Of a DNA stretch of 51,675 nt, positions 41,053-49,367 are shown in pieces. Within the stretch, counting starts at the first letter, position 1; each line of letters opens with the position of its first letter. This DNA comes from Candidatus Moranbacteria bacterium RIFOXYA12_FULL_35_19 (lineage in GTDB: Bacteria; Patescibacteriota; Minisyncoccia; Moranbacterales; UBA2206). The notes below the pieces were generated by a model. That model was not told where the DNA came from. It was given only the letters and a program-made list of their open reading frames with translations, and did not search any database. Where the stretch lies: contig MFSE01000008.1 in assembly GCA_001784805.1 (NCBI GenBank), positions 1 to 51,675 of the forward strand. The letters run 5' to 3'. The translations under genes and the position numbers were made by a program.

Positions 41053-42015
41053 TTAATTTTTATTGTTCATTATTCCTTGTTCACTGTTCACTGAATTTAA
41101 ATATTCTTGCAACGCCTCTTTCCAGCTTCTCATCGGATTTAATTTCGTGTTTACCAAAACTGAATAAAATGGTCGCTTAGCTGGACGAGGAAATTCTTTT
41201 CCCTCAACTGGGATAATTTTAGTTTTTATTTTAGCTTGACAATATAATTCTACGACAGCTTCGTACCATGTGCAAGGACCGCTATTCACAATGTGATATA
41301 TCCCAAAAGGTTTCTTAGCATCAAGCATTTCTTTGGTTTTTTTGGCTAAATCCGGCGCATAAGTAAAACAGCTGGTTTCTTCATCAATCACTTTGACAAT
41401 TTTATTCTTTTTTCCCAATTCTAACATCACATCAAAAAAACTTTTTTTCGCTCCATCGCTTATAGCCGGTTTGCCAAAAATTTTGGAAGTTCGAATAATG
41501 TAATAACTTTTAGTATTTTTTGCCACTTCTTTTTCTCCGATTAGTTTCGACTTTCCATAATTGCTAATTGGGCTAGGCTTTGCCGTTTCATCAAATCCAA
41601 CCTCTGGTTGAAAGCCTTGATGAAGCGAACAAGTTGCACAGGAGTGGGAACAACCAGCTGGTTCAGGAATTTCAGGCTCACCATTAAAAACATAGTCTGT
41701 GGAATAATGCACCAGCACAGCCTTGTTTTTTTTAGCTGACTTGGCTAAATATCCTGGTGCTTTGCCATTTATCTCCAAAGCTAGTTTGTATTCCTTTTTG
41801 TTTTCCTCACACTTATCTACAGCGTTATATGCCGCCGCATTGATGATAATGTTTGGTTTTGTAAATCCAATTTTTTTCGCCACTTCTTTTTCACGCGAGA
41901 TATCAATATCCTCCCTATCCCAAGCAATTACCTTATAATCCTTATCTTTTTTGAAAACATTCACCAATTCTTGCCCTAACATCCCCTTGTTTCCTATGAT
42001 TAATATTTTTTGCAT
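41053..42015 (-). CDS. rmlD: dTDP-4-dehydrorhamnose reductase with Cys-rich insertion
   Basis: 320 residues. The NAD(P)-binding start is ILIGNKGMLGQEL, with the YxxxK pair in YGKSK near 175 and CTWYEAVVEL in the C-terminal part. Between VFNGEPEIPEP and FDETAKPSP lies an insertion absent from the E. coli enzyme that carries CSHSCATC and a following His, a possible metal-binding hairpin. The last residues (SVNSEQGIMNNKN) come from word-repeat DNA. It is the first gene of the minus-strand group and has its own promoter. Confidence 0.92.
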   Translation of the reverse strand: MQKILIIGNKGMLGQELVNVFKKDKDYKVIAWDREDIDISREKEVAKKIGFTKPNIIINAAAYNAVDKCEENKKEYKLALEINGKAPGYLAKSAKKNKAVLVHYSTDYVFNGEPEIPEPAGCSHSCATCSLHQGFQPEVGFDETAKPSPISNYGKSKLIGEKEVAKNTKSYYIIRTSKIFGKPAISDGAKKSFFDVMLELGKKNKIVKVIDEETSCFTYAPDLAKKTKEMLDAKKPFGIYHIVNSGPCTWYEAVVELYCQAKIKTKIIPVEGKEFPRPAKRPFYSVLVNTKLNPMRSWKEALQEYLNSVNSEQGIMNNKN

Positions 42016-42045
42016 AAAAAATCTTATTATATATTATTAGAAACT

Positions 42046-42110
42046 AACCTTTGCCTTTTTTAAAAGGTTAATTTATACTTAGATTATAGCAAAAAGCCTA
42101 GAAAAGACAA
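42046..42110 (-). promoter_or_regulatory. Promoter and hairpin leader of the rmlD group
   Basis: On the minus strand TTGTCT (42105-42110), 16 bases, TATAAT (42083-42088). A hairpin AACCTTT / AAAGGTT (42046-42069) lies between the -10 and the ATG at 42015. Confidence 0.6.
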
Positions 42111-42167
42111 TTCGTAATTTAATTGTATTAGTATATTAGTAATTGATTAGTAATTAGTAAAGAACCC

Positions 42168-43232
42168 GTGAAAGAACAAATCGAGAAAATTAGACAAGAA
42201 TATGAGGAAATTTCCGCCGAGCTTAATCGCCCAGATATTTTTAGTGATGCCAAAAAAATGGGCGAGCTTGGCAAAAGGCAAGCCGAGCTTTCAGAAACGA
42301 TGGAAAATATAAACGAACTGGAAAGAATAGAAAAAGCAATGACAGAAAACGCGGTGATTATAAATTCTGAAAAGGAAGATCCGGAAGTGAAACAAATGGC
42401 AATGGAAGAAAATATAGAACTTTCCGCAAAAAAAATAATAGCCGAAAAAAAATTAGAAAAAGCACTGCTTCCCCAAGATCCGCATGATACAAAAAATGTC
42501 ATCGTGGAAATTCGCGCTGGCGCTGGCGGAGATGAATCGGCACTTTTTGCCGGCGACCTTTTTCGAATGTATTCCCGTTACGCGGAAAAAAATCGCTGGC
42601 AAACCGTGCTCCTAAATTCAAATGTCATCGGCATTGGTGGATTCAAGGAAGTTATTTTTGAAATTAACGGCCGAAATGTCTATGAAAAAATGAAGTATGA
42701 ATCCGGTGTGCACCGAGTGCAAAGAATTCCCGAAACAGAAAAAAATGGCCGAGTACATACTTCTACCGCCACCGTGGCCGTTTTGCCAGAAGTGGAAGAA
42801 GTCGAACTTAAAATTGAAGAAAAAGACCTTCGCATCGACACTTTTTGTTCTTCTGGTCCAGGAGGACAATCAGTTAACACTACCAAATCAGCTGTCAGAA
42901 TCACGCATATTCCAACTGGACTTATTGTTTCCTGCCAAGACGAAAAATCTCAACTGAAAAATAAAGATAAGGCGATGAAAGTTTTACGCTCGCGCCTTTT
43001 GCAAATGGAAGAAGAAAAAAAAGCTAAAGAATCAAGTGACGCCCGAAAATCCCAAATCGGCACAGGCGACCGCAGTGAAAAAATCCGCACTTACAATTTT
43101 CCCCAAGACCGTATCACTGATCACCGCATCAAACAGAGTTGGAGCAATATTAAATCTATTCTAGAAGGAAATTTAGATGAAATGATGGTTGTCTTGCAAG
43201 AGGAAGATGTGAAAAGGAAATTAGGAAAATAA
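42168..43232 (+). CDS. prfA: Peptide chain release factor 1
   Basis: 354 residues from GTG 42168. The stop-codon reading motif is [14 protein letters not shown] (PET in place of the usual PAT/PVT) and the peptidyl-hydrolysis motif GGQ is at 232-234 in [14 protein letters not shown]1 reads UAA and UAG. The start has no Shine-Dalgarno site and follows ATTAGTAATTAG word repeats. The next gene, prmC, methylates the GGQ glutamine. Confidence 0.96.
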   Translation: MKEQIEKIRQEYEEISAELNRPDIFSDAKKMGELGKRQAELSETMENINELERIEKAMTENAVIINSEKEDPEVKQMAMEENIELSAKKIIAEKKLEKALLPQDPHDTKNVIVEIRAGAGGDESALFAGDLFRMYSRYAEKNRWQTVLLNSNVIGIGGFKEVIFEINGRNVYEKMKYESGVHRVQRIPETEKNGRVHTSTATVAVLPEVEEVELKIEEKDLRIDTFCSSGPGGQSVNTTKSAVRITHIPTGLIVSCQDEKSQLKNKDKAMKVLRSRLLQMEEEKKAKESSDARKSQIGTGDRSEKIRTYNFPQDRITDHRIKQSWSNIKSILEGNLDEMMVVLQEEDVKRKLGK

Positions 43233-43350
43233 TAATTTTCAATGATCAATAATCAATTTACAATGAATTTACAATGAACTAATTTTCAATAGAAGAAATT
43301 GATAAATTGAAAATTCATTGAAAATTGCAAATTGAAAATTGCAAATTGGT
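43229..43350. repeat. CAATTTTCAAT / AAATTGAAAATTGC word repeats
   Basis: The 120 bases between prfA and prmC are almost wholly made of ACAATGAATT and AAATTGCAAATTG words and run into the first possible prmC codons. Confidence 0.7.
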
Positions 43351-43351
43351 T

Positions 43352-44239
43352 GTGATAATAAAAGATTACTTTAGTAAATATTCTTCCAAAATAAACCACC
43401 TTGATTTAGAATTATTAATCTCTTGCGCTATAAGAAAACCTCGCGAGTTTGTTTTGGCGCATCCGGAAAAATCAGTAAGCAAAGAACAAAGGACAATGAT
43501 CAATAAACTTATCAGGCGCAGGCTAAAACACGAGCCAATTGCCTATATTCTTGGTCAAAAAGAGTTTTATGGGCTGAATTTTAAGGTAAATAAGCATACT
43601 TTGATTCCACGCCCAGAAACAGAGCATCTCGTGGATGCTGTAATTAGTAATTTGCAATTAGTAAATAGTAAAAAAACAACGATTGTTGATATTGGGACAG
43701 GAAGTGGAAATATAATAATTTCTTTAGCGAAAAATCTTTGGACATCGAATGTCCCTAATGGACATTCGATGTCCTTTTTTGGAGTCGATATTTCTCAAAA
43801 AGCCTTAATCGTTGCCAAACACAACGCTAAAAAACATAATGTCGATAAAAAAATTAAATTTATTCGATCGAATCTTTTGGATTATTTTATTAAAAATAAA
43901 AATTGTTACATGTTTCATGCTTCATGTTCCATGATTATCGTTGCCAATCTCCCCTACCTTTCCAAAAAAATTTATTCTTCCTCAATGCCTAATGTAAAAA
44001 AATTTGAACCGCGCTCTGCCTTGCTTTCCGGAATCGAAGGACTAGATCACTACGAAAAATTATTCAAACAACTACATAAATTGGAAATTGGAAATTGGAA
44101 ATTGGAAATTTTTCTCGAGATTAGTCCCGAACAAAAATCAAAAATTGCAAAATTAATCAAAAAATATTTTCCTAACGCCAATATTGAATTTCAAAAAGAT
44201 TTGGCTCAAAAATGGCGAGTTGCTATAGTTGAAATTTAA
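43352..44239 (+). CDS. prmC: Release factor glutamine methyltransferase, carrying in-frame repeat insertions
   Basis: 295 residues from GTG 43352; a TTG at 43325 would add nine residues encoded by repeat. It methylates the GGQ Gln of RF1 with SAM. Motif I is VDIGTGSGNIIISLAK and the catalytic motif is NLPY (N199) rather than NPPY, as often in CPR. RPETEHLVD is the substrate-loop mark. The CDS contains in frame four sequences like those found between genes: ATTAGTA words (about 43645-43672), a perfect 15-base inverted repeat (43740-43774), TTCATG words (43911-43935) and AAATTGG words (44079-44110). Confidence 0.92.
   Translation: MIIKDYFSKYSSKINHLDLELLISCAIRKPREFVLAHPEKSVSKEQRTMINKLIRRRLKHEPIAYILGQKEFYGLNFKVNKHTLIPRPETEHLVDAVISNLQLVNSKKTTIVDIGTGSGNIIISLAKNLWTSNVPNGHSMSFFGVDISQKALIVAKHNAKKHNVDKKIKFIRSNLLDYFIKNKNCYMFHASCSMIIVANLPYLSKKIYSSSMPNVKKFEPRSALLSGIEGLDHYEKLFKQLHKLEIGNWKLEIFLEISPEQKSKIAKLIKKYFPNANIEFQKDLAQKWRVAIVEI
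43740..43774. repeat. Inverted repeat inside prmC
   Basis: GGACATCGAATGTCC (43740-43754) and its exact complement (43760-43774) enclose CTAAT. Read in frame as part of LWTSNVPNGHSMSF between motif I and the next strand. Arms resemble those of the interspersed elements at 32594 and 36153. Confidence 0.8.
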
Positions 44240-44266
44240 TTAATTTTTTACTCTATTATAATAAGC

Positions 44267-44291
44267 AAAAACCGCGATTTCGCGGTTTTTA
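44267..44291 (+). terminator. Terminator of prmC
   Basis: AAAAACCGCGA-TTT-CGCGGTTTTT, a perfect GC-cored stem with flanking A and T runs. A second hairpin, AACCCGA/TCGGGTT (44330-44348), lies downstream, followed by a T-rich run. Confidence 0.85.
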
Positions 44292-44364
44292 CTTTTGTCG
44301 ATAACACTTAAGCGTTAAAGAACAACTTGAACCCGAATAAATCGGGTTATTTATTTAAAAAAGA

Positions 44365-44421
44365 CTATATCTTTTTCTTTTTTGCAGCCTTTTTCTTTTT
44401 TGCAACTTTTTTCTTTGCCAT
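44365..44421 (-). CDS. 18-residue Lys-rich peptide (MAKKKVAKKKKAAKKKKI)
   Basis: The minus strand has ATG (44419-44421) and TAG (44365-44367) with eleven Lys among 18 residues. AAGGAAGGTGA (44429-44439) lies seven bases upstream, among the best Shine-Dalgarno sites in the window. A promoter (TTGCAA 44623-44628, 16 bases, TATAAT 44601-44606) and a 12-base hairpin (44514-44548) precede it. The peptide resembles Lys-rich tails of histone-H1-like and HU-like nucleic-acid-binding proteins. It could be a real micropeptide or a leader; a shift to poly-Lys could also make ribosomes stall. Confidence 0.5.
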   Translation of the reverse strand: MAKKKVAKKKKAAKKKKI

Positions 44422-44513
44422 TTTAATTTCACCTTCCTTTCTATTTTTATTTTTTTATTGAATAATATTTTTTGTAAAATATTTTTTATTTCTCTTTCGA
44501 CCTTTTATTTTTT

Positions 44514-44548
44514 ACCCTGTTGAATATTTTTAATCTATTCAACTGGGT
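44514..44548 (-). promoter_or_regulatory. Hairpin in the leader of the Lys-rich ORF
   Basis: ACCC-T-GTTGAATA (44514-44526) pairs with TATTCAAC-T-GGGT (44536-44548), with a nine-base loop. On the minus strand its 3' side continues AACAGGGTAAA, the same 11 bases seen before the SD of the plus-strand gene at 44941. Confidence 0.55.
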
Positions 44549-44802
44549 GAAAATTATCTTTCCGAATGTTATCGGATAAAAATAATTTCTTCTTGATATA
44601 ATTATACAACAACTATTTTTATTTGCAAGAGAAAAAAGTTATCCACAGGCACCTTTTTAAAAAATACTTTTCAATTTTAAATTTACAATTCATAAATTAA
44701 AAAAATAATTGAATTTCGAAATTATTTTTTTTAAGAAATTTATCTTATTAAAAATTAAAAATTTTATTCATTATTACGCCCTAAATAGCCCGCTTTGTCC
44801 AG

Positions 44803-44831
44803 TTGACGACTCTTTCAGATAAGGCTAAAAT
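44803..44831 (+). promoter_or_regulatory. Promoter of the 200-aa exported protein gene
   Basis: TTGACG (44803-44808), 17 bases, TAAAAT (44826-44831). The leader is about 100 nt and ends with AACAGGGTAAA and the SD AAGGAAGGTGAG. With the minus-strand promoter at 44601-44628 it makes a divergent pair across the 700-base gap. Confidence 0.6.
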
Positions 44832-44940
44832 TTAATATAAAGAACGCTTCAACGAAAGCACATTAAAAAAATAATAATTAATCCTATTAAATATTATTAA
44901 AAATTATTTAACAGGGTAAACTAGAAAGGAAGGTGAGAAT

Positions 44941-45543
44941 ATGGAACAAGACAATGAAACAGAAGAAAAAAATTCCCAGCAAGAATCATCCCAAAATAGA
45001 GCCAAGGAATGGCTAGAAGATAATATGCGGATTATTGTAAGCATTTTTATCGTAATTTTAATTGCTGGAGGCATATACTCCTATTCCAAAAGAACTGAAT
45101 CTCCTCAAGTAAGCGATAACTCGGGAATAATTACCAGCGAAGAAGAAATTAATTCCGACGAAAAACAAGCCGATTCTGATGAAAATATCGCCTCTTCAAA
45201 TGATTCGGAAGAAAAAATATCTTCTACTGCTACTAGCCAAGAAACAGACACTTCCTTCATCGAAACAGCTGTTAAAGGCGATAGTCAGACAAAATTAGCG
45301 CGAAAAGCATTAGCTGACTTTTTAGAAAAAAATCCAGATTCAGCGCTCACCGCTGAACACAAGATTTATATTGAGGATTATTTGCGTAAAAATTCAGGTC
45401 ACACAGGAAGAGTTTTTGTGGGCACATCCGTTGAATTTTCAAAAGATTTGATCAAAGACGCTATTTCTAAGTCAAAAAATCTCAATGAAAATCAACTGCA
45501 AAATCTGCATAAATACGCTGTAAGAGTTGTATCATTATCATGA
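44941..45543 (+). CDS. Membrane-anchored protein with Ser/Glu-rich linker and conserved C-terminal domain
   Basis: 200 residues. One helix at about 32-48 (IIVSIFIVILIAGGIYSY), a low-complexity acidic linker to about residue 105, and a C-terminal domain with AVKGDSQTKLARKALADFLEKN, HKIYIEDYLRKN and FSKDLIKDAISKSKNL. The start of this domain recalls LysM (GDSxTxLA), but the rest does not match. Similar proteins seem frequent in Parcubacteria (recollection). It has a well-placed Shine-Dalgarno site, unusual here, which suggests high expression. Confidence 0.75.
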   Translation: MEQDNETEEKNSQQESSQNRAKEWLEDNMRIIVSIFIVILIAGGIYSYSKRTESPQVSDNSGIITSEEEINSDEKQADSDENIASSNDSEEKISSTATSQETDTSFIETAVKGDSQTKLARKALADFLEKNPDSALTAEHKIYIEDYLRKNSGHTGRVFVGTSVEFSKDLIKDAISKSKNLNENQLQNLHKYAVRVVSLS

Positions 45544-45602
45544 TAAATATCTTTCCGTAATCCTTTTGTTCTTTTTTTCAAATAAGTATATTATTACTTT
45601 CA

Positions 45603-45653
45603 AGATAAACAAAAAACCTTATCCATTTGATTGGAAAGGTTTTTTGTTTATCT
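45603..45653. terminator. Large bidirectional terminator
   Basis: AGATAAACAAAAAACCTT (45603-45620) pairs with AAGGTTTTTTGTTTATCT (45636-45653), with a loop of about 15. It separates the convergent 200-aa gene and DUF192 gene. Confidence 0.85.
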
Positions 45654-45659
45654 GCTTTT

Positions 45660-46106
45660 CTAATAAATTATTACTCTATCCCCTATTTTAAAATTATATT
45701 TGTCGGAAATTCCAGCGTTGATTTCCAAAACCTTATTTGCAATAATTTTAGGATCAATTTTTTTCAAAGAATCGCAAGGTATATTTTTTTCAAGATGAAC
45801 TATTTTATCGTCCGCTATCCAAATAATATCCAGATTAAATTTCATATCCTTCATCCAGAAAACATATTCTCCGTATTTCCCAAATTCAAAAAGCATTCCT
45901 TCGTTTTGGGCCAAATTTTCCCGTCCGCCTAAGCCCTGGGATTGTTCTTGGATTGTTTTTGCTAATTCAACGCGAAATTTTTGACCGTTAATTTCAATTA
46001 TTTCATTATTCTCCCAATAAAAATGCCAAAAAAAAGCTACTGCTAAAAAAATTATACAAGAAAATATTGAAATTATTTTGATAAAAAATTTAGTTTTGTT
46101 TTTCAT
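45660..46106 (-). CDS. DUF192 protein, exported
   Basis: 148 residues with an N-terminal membrane segment (about 8-27). The DUF192 domain follows: VELAKTIQEQSQGLGGRENL, GMLFEF, VFWMKDMKFNLDIIWI and KVLEINAG. The family is conserved, often exported, with unknown function. Its start overlaps the end of the WecA-like gene by 17 bases, so the two are co-transcribed. Confidence 0.9.
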   Translation of the reverse strand: MKNKTKFFIKIISIFSCIIFLAVAFFWHFYWENNEIIEINGQKFRVELAKTIQEQSQGLGGRENLAQNEGMLFEFGKYGEYVFWMKDMKFNLDIIWIADDKIVHLEKNIPCDSLKKIDPKIIANKVLEINAGISDKYNFKIGDRVIIY

Positions 46107-47118
46107 TTAAATTGGTAATTTTTTTGTTTATAAAAATAATTGCGCCTATCATAATGACCGCCACTAAAAACAAAGTAATGCCTTTTCCAATTGCTCGCGT
46201 ATTTAAGGCTACCACCGCGATAACACTGGTGATTGCCCAATAAACCAAAACTATTTTTCTTTGCGACCAGCCCAATTCCATCAATTTATAATGCAAGTGA
46301 TTTCGGTCCGCAATAAAGATGGATTTTTTATGTCTTATTCGTTCGCCAATCACCCAGAAAAAATCAACAATCGGCATTGCCAAAACCAAAAGTGAAGTGG
46401 CAATTTTAGTTCCAGCAAAAATCGCTAAAATTGCTAAAGAAAAACCCATAAACATAGCGCCCGCGGTTCCAGCAATAATCTTAGAAGGATAAAAATTAAA
46501 TAATAAAAAACCTAGAATTATTCCCATCAAAATTGAACAGATTATAGCAACAGGGGGCTGATTCACTTCCGAATTCAAACTTAGAAAAAATATCGTCGCC
46601 GTAGTAATAAAAGCAATTCCCCCCGACAAACCGTCGATTCCATCTGTCCAATTGATAGCATTCATTAGCAAAACTATCCAAAAGATGACCAGCGCTACCG
46701 AAAAAATTACGCCTAGTCCTGAATCAAACTGGATAATTCCACCCGTCAAGGGATTGGTAATATAATAAATTCTGATTCCCATAATAAAAACAAAAACTGC
46801 CACGGCGATTTGGGTGAAAAATTGAATTTTCCAGCGAATCTCACTTAAATCATCCCAAAAACAAACTAGAAGAAGAATAATATTGCTGATTAAAAAACCG
46901 TACAACTGGGAATTGATAAATAAATCTTTGTTTATAAGCACGGTAAAATCAAAAATAACAATCATAATCAGTCCGCCCAACCGAGGAATATTATTTTTTT
47001 GAATATGGCGCAAAGCCTTTCTGCCTGACCACCTTATCTTTTTAGTCAAAATAATAATCGCGTAAGTGAAAATTACCGTTAAAAGAAAAGCGCTTAAAAA
47101 TGGAATTAGATATTTCAT
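46090..47118 (-). CDS. MraY/WecA-family phospho-sugar transferase
   Basis: 342 residues with ten to eleven helices. Motifs: CFWDDLSEIRWKIQF (Asp-Asp at the active site), NAINWTDGIDGLSGG (NxxDGIDGL), and DRNHLHYKLMELGWSQ (the HxH loop). These mark the polyprenyl-phosphate N-acetylaminosugar-1-phosphate transferases; lack of the MraY-specific loops and presence of HLHYKL favour WecA/TagO-like. It starts glycan assembly on undecaprenyl phosphate. Its upstream neighbour is a membrane GT2. Confidence 0.92.
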   Translation of the reverse strand: MKYLIPFLSAFLLTVIFTYAIIILTKKIRWSGRKALRHIQKNNIPRLGGLIMIVIFDFTVLINKDLFINSQLYGFLISNIILLLVCFWDDLSEIRWKIQFFTQIAVAVFVFIMGIRIYYITNPLTGGIIQFDSGLGVIFSVALVIFWIVLLMNAINWTDGIDGLSGGIAFITTATIFFLSLNSEVNQPPVAIICSILMGIILGFLLFNFYPSKIIAGTAGAMFMGFSLAILAIFAGTKIATSLLVLAMPIVDFFWVIGERIRHKKSIFIADRNHLHYKLMELGWSQRKIVLVYWAITSVIAVVALNTRAIGKGITLFLVAVIMIGAIIFINKKITNLNEKQN

Positions 47119-47124
47119 TTTATT

Positions 47125-48810
47125 TTATTTTTTAGGTGTTACCCAAAATTCGCCAAAATATTTTCCTAATAAAATTCTAGTTTGTGAATCAATAGAAGGC
47201 AAAGAGCCAAGAAAGGGAGCGATAATTGGCACCAAAGCCCATTGAATCAGCATGTAGAAATTTCTCCACTTGGAATATTTTTTCGGGCGCGGTGGCATCA
47301 AAAGAAAACTTAGCGACATTGAAATTATCAATCCAAACATAGCTAATGTCATAAGATAGCGCGTGATGAAAGGCAAATTGTGCGCCAAAACTGATTGATT
47401 GAATTGATCTCCGCCGAAAATAAGTGGGAGCCAGCCCAAGATTGCTAAAATCATACTAGCAGTCGCCCAGCTATGATGACCTTCCAGCATTTCAAAAGCC
47501 ACTTTAAATTTTTTCCAAAAACTGATTTTTTTATTTGGACCGATGGCTCTCATAATAATGGGAAAATTTTCTATTCCATAAGCCCAACGCCTTTTTTGTT
47601 TGTATTGATTTTTGATAGTTTTCCAATAGGTCTCCGCCAAAACCGCATCCAATGAAATCGGCAAATAAATCGGCTTGACTTGATAATCCCCATCATAATA
47701 AGTGTAGCATTTCCAATAGATGATTGAATCTTCGCTAATCATATTGACTGGCCAAAAATCAACTCTTTGCAAAGTATCAAATGGTTCACTGTGAGAAGAA
47801 AAAGTCACCATTCCTTCCGTTCTAGTACTTTGAAAAATATGCCAAAAACTTGATCCCGTAACAATTACTCGCACAAAAGCATTGGTGTCCCAAAGATTAT
47901 TGTGATACATCGGGAGTGGTTGATAACTTCTTTGTAATCTTTTTGGATCAATAATATATTCATAAGTAAGGGCGGCAAAATATTCTTTGTGTGCCACACT
48001 ATCGCAATCAAAATTGGAAAAAATAACTTTCTTAAAATCAATATTTTTCTCTTCAAGATACTTGGCCAATTCTTTAGCAGCAAATTTAGCATTTGAGCCT
48101 TTCGCTTTCATTTCATCATCCTTGACCAGATGAGTAGTTACGATAAAATCGCGAAAAACTCCTTGGAATTTATTTTTCAGATAGTTAACTTTTTCCAGTC
48201 TTTGTTTTTCTGGTTCGCGCTCTTCTGTAGCTAGAAGAATAATAAATTGCTGATTGGGAAAATTAGAATCAAAAATTGCTTGAATAGCTGGCTCAATTAC
48301 ACTCGCTGGTTCAACGGCAGTAGGAAGCGCCACGACATGGATAATTTCCCGCCAATCTAAAATCTGATCTTTTACTTTGGAAATTTCTTTAATTTCTTCC
48401 AAATATTCATAACACCTGTCTATTTCTTTTTTTATGATCTTTTTTTGTTTTCTCGGCAAATCAGCACTTTCTTTCCAACTTTTTTCCATATTATAAATCC
48501 GTTCTCTGATTATATTCGCGTATTTTTCTGGATCCATAATATTTTGACATCTTTCCCACCAATCAATTTCTTTGCCCTTTTTAAGTTTTCGATAACCTTC
48601 TACGGAATAATAAGCGATAAAAATTGTTCGATAAATCCAATAGATATCAAAAACTATAATGAAAACAGCTACATAAACTGGCAAGAGAAAAGAAAAAACA
48701 AACATTCCCACAAGTGTCGCCCAAGTCAAAATTCCCGGAATCATTTCCAATGTCCGCTGGATGCGGTGTTCTTTGGGATCTTTAGTTTTTGGGTCGGGAA
48801 ATATAAACAT
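47125..48810 (-). CDS. Membrane family 2 glycosyltransferase (processive type)
   Basis: 561 residues: two N-terminal helices (about 25-70), a cytoplasmic GT-A domain and three to four C-terminal helices. IIHVVALPTAVEPAS opens the catalytic part, FSNFDCDSVAHKEYF carries the DxD, and QKRRWAYGIENFP is the QxxRW motif of processive GT2 enzymes (cellulose/hyaluronan synthase group). It lies seven bases upstream of the WecA-like gene, so both likely serve one polymer. Confidence 0.88.
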   Translation of the reverse strand: MFIFPDPKTKDPKEHRIQRTLEMIPGILTWATLVGMFVFSFLLPVYVAVFIIVFDIYWIYRTIFIAYYSVEGYRKLKKGKEIDWWERCQNIMDPEKYANIIRERIYNMEKSWKESADLPRKQKKIIKKEIDRCYEYLEEIKEISKVKDQILDWREIIHVVALPTAVEPASVIEPAIQAIFDSNFPNQQFIILLATEEREPEKQRLEKVNYLKNKFQGVFRDFIVTTHLVKDDEMKAKGSNAKFAAKELAKYLEEKNIDFKKVIFSNFDCDSVAHKEYFAALTYEYIIDPKRLQRSYQPLPMYHNNLWDTNAFVRVIVTGSSFWHIFQSTRTEGMVTFSSHSEPFDTLQRVDFWPVNMISEDSIIYWKCYTYYDGDYQVKPIYLPISLDAVLAETYWKTIKNQYKQKRRWAYGIENFPIIMRAIGPNKKISFWKKFKVAFEMLEGHHSWATASMILAILGWLPLIFGGDQFNQSVLAHNLPFITRYLMTLAMFGLIISMSLSFLLMPPRPKKYSKWRNFYMLIQWALVPIIAPFLGSLPSIDSQTRILLGKYFGEFWVTPKK

Positions 48811-48908
48811 AAGTTATTTGCTAATGAAATTACAAATCTAAACAAATTTTTACAAATACTTTTTTTATTCGCGAACATTCGCTTTTACATTCGTATCCCT
48901 ATTCGCAT

Positions 48909-49328
48909 TTAGTAGTTTATTAGTATAACACCAATTCCACCGATTATCAAGTTTATCTGGATCATAAACGAAGCGAGGAGTAAAACATAACTGGCGATTC
49001 TTTCTTGGCTTTTGTAGAAAAAAAATGCTAGATATAAATTTATTAAAAATAAAAATGAGCCGATTGCCGGCAACCAAAATGCTTGTTTCCAATTGCCTAA
49101 ATTATCCACTCCAAAATAAACATTATAGTGAAGAATTATATTATTTCCCGCTTTATTGATAAAAATCGCCAGACTAATCCAGTTGGATAAATTAGCCAAA
49201 AAATTAAACAACAGCAACCAAAGAATTATATGATTTTTGAAGAAATCATTTTCAAAAAAAAGCTTGAATTTGCAAATTAAGCTTTTTTTGGAACTATCTT
49301 TTATTTTAATTTCATTAATATTCTCCAT
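48909..49328 (-). CDS. Small membrane protein
   Basis: 139 residues with three to four helices (about 32-55, 78-104 and 110-135) and a charged N-terminus. No family recognised. The C-terminal residues ILINY are encoded by TTAGTA word-repeat DNA. It lies between a GT2 gene and rmuC. Confidence 0.65.
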   Translation of the reverse strand: MENINEIKIKDSSKKSLICKFKLFFENDFFKNHIILWLLLFNFLANLSNWISLAIFINKAGNNIILHYNVYFGVDNLGNWKQAFWLPAIGSFLFLINLYLAFFFYKSQERIASYVLLLASFMIQINLIIGGIGVILINY

Positions 49329-49367
49329 TTATGTAATTTGTAATTTATGTTTCATGTTTCATGTTTT

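Noticed and set aside
42128-42502. Minus-strand ORF opposite prfA
   Set aside because: Ser/Phe-rich shadow of the conserved RF1 reading frame.
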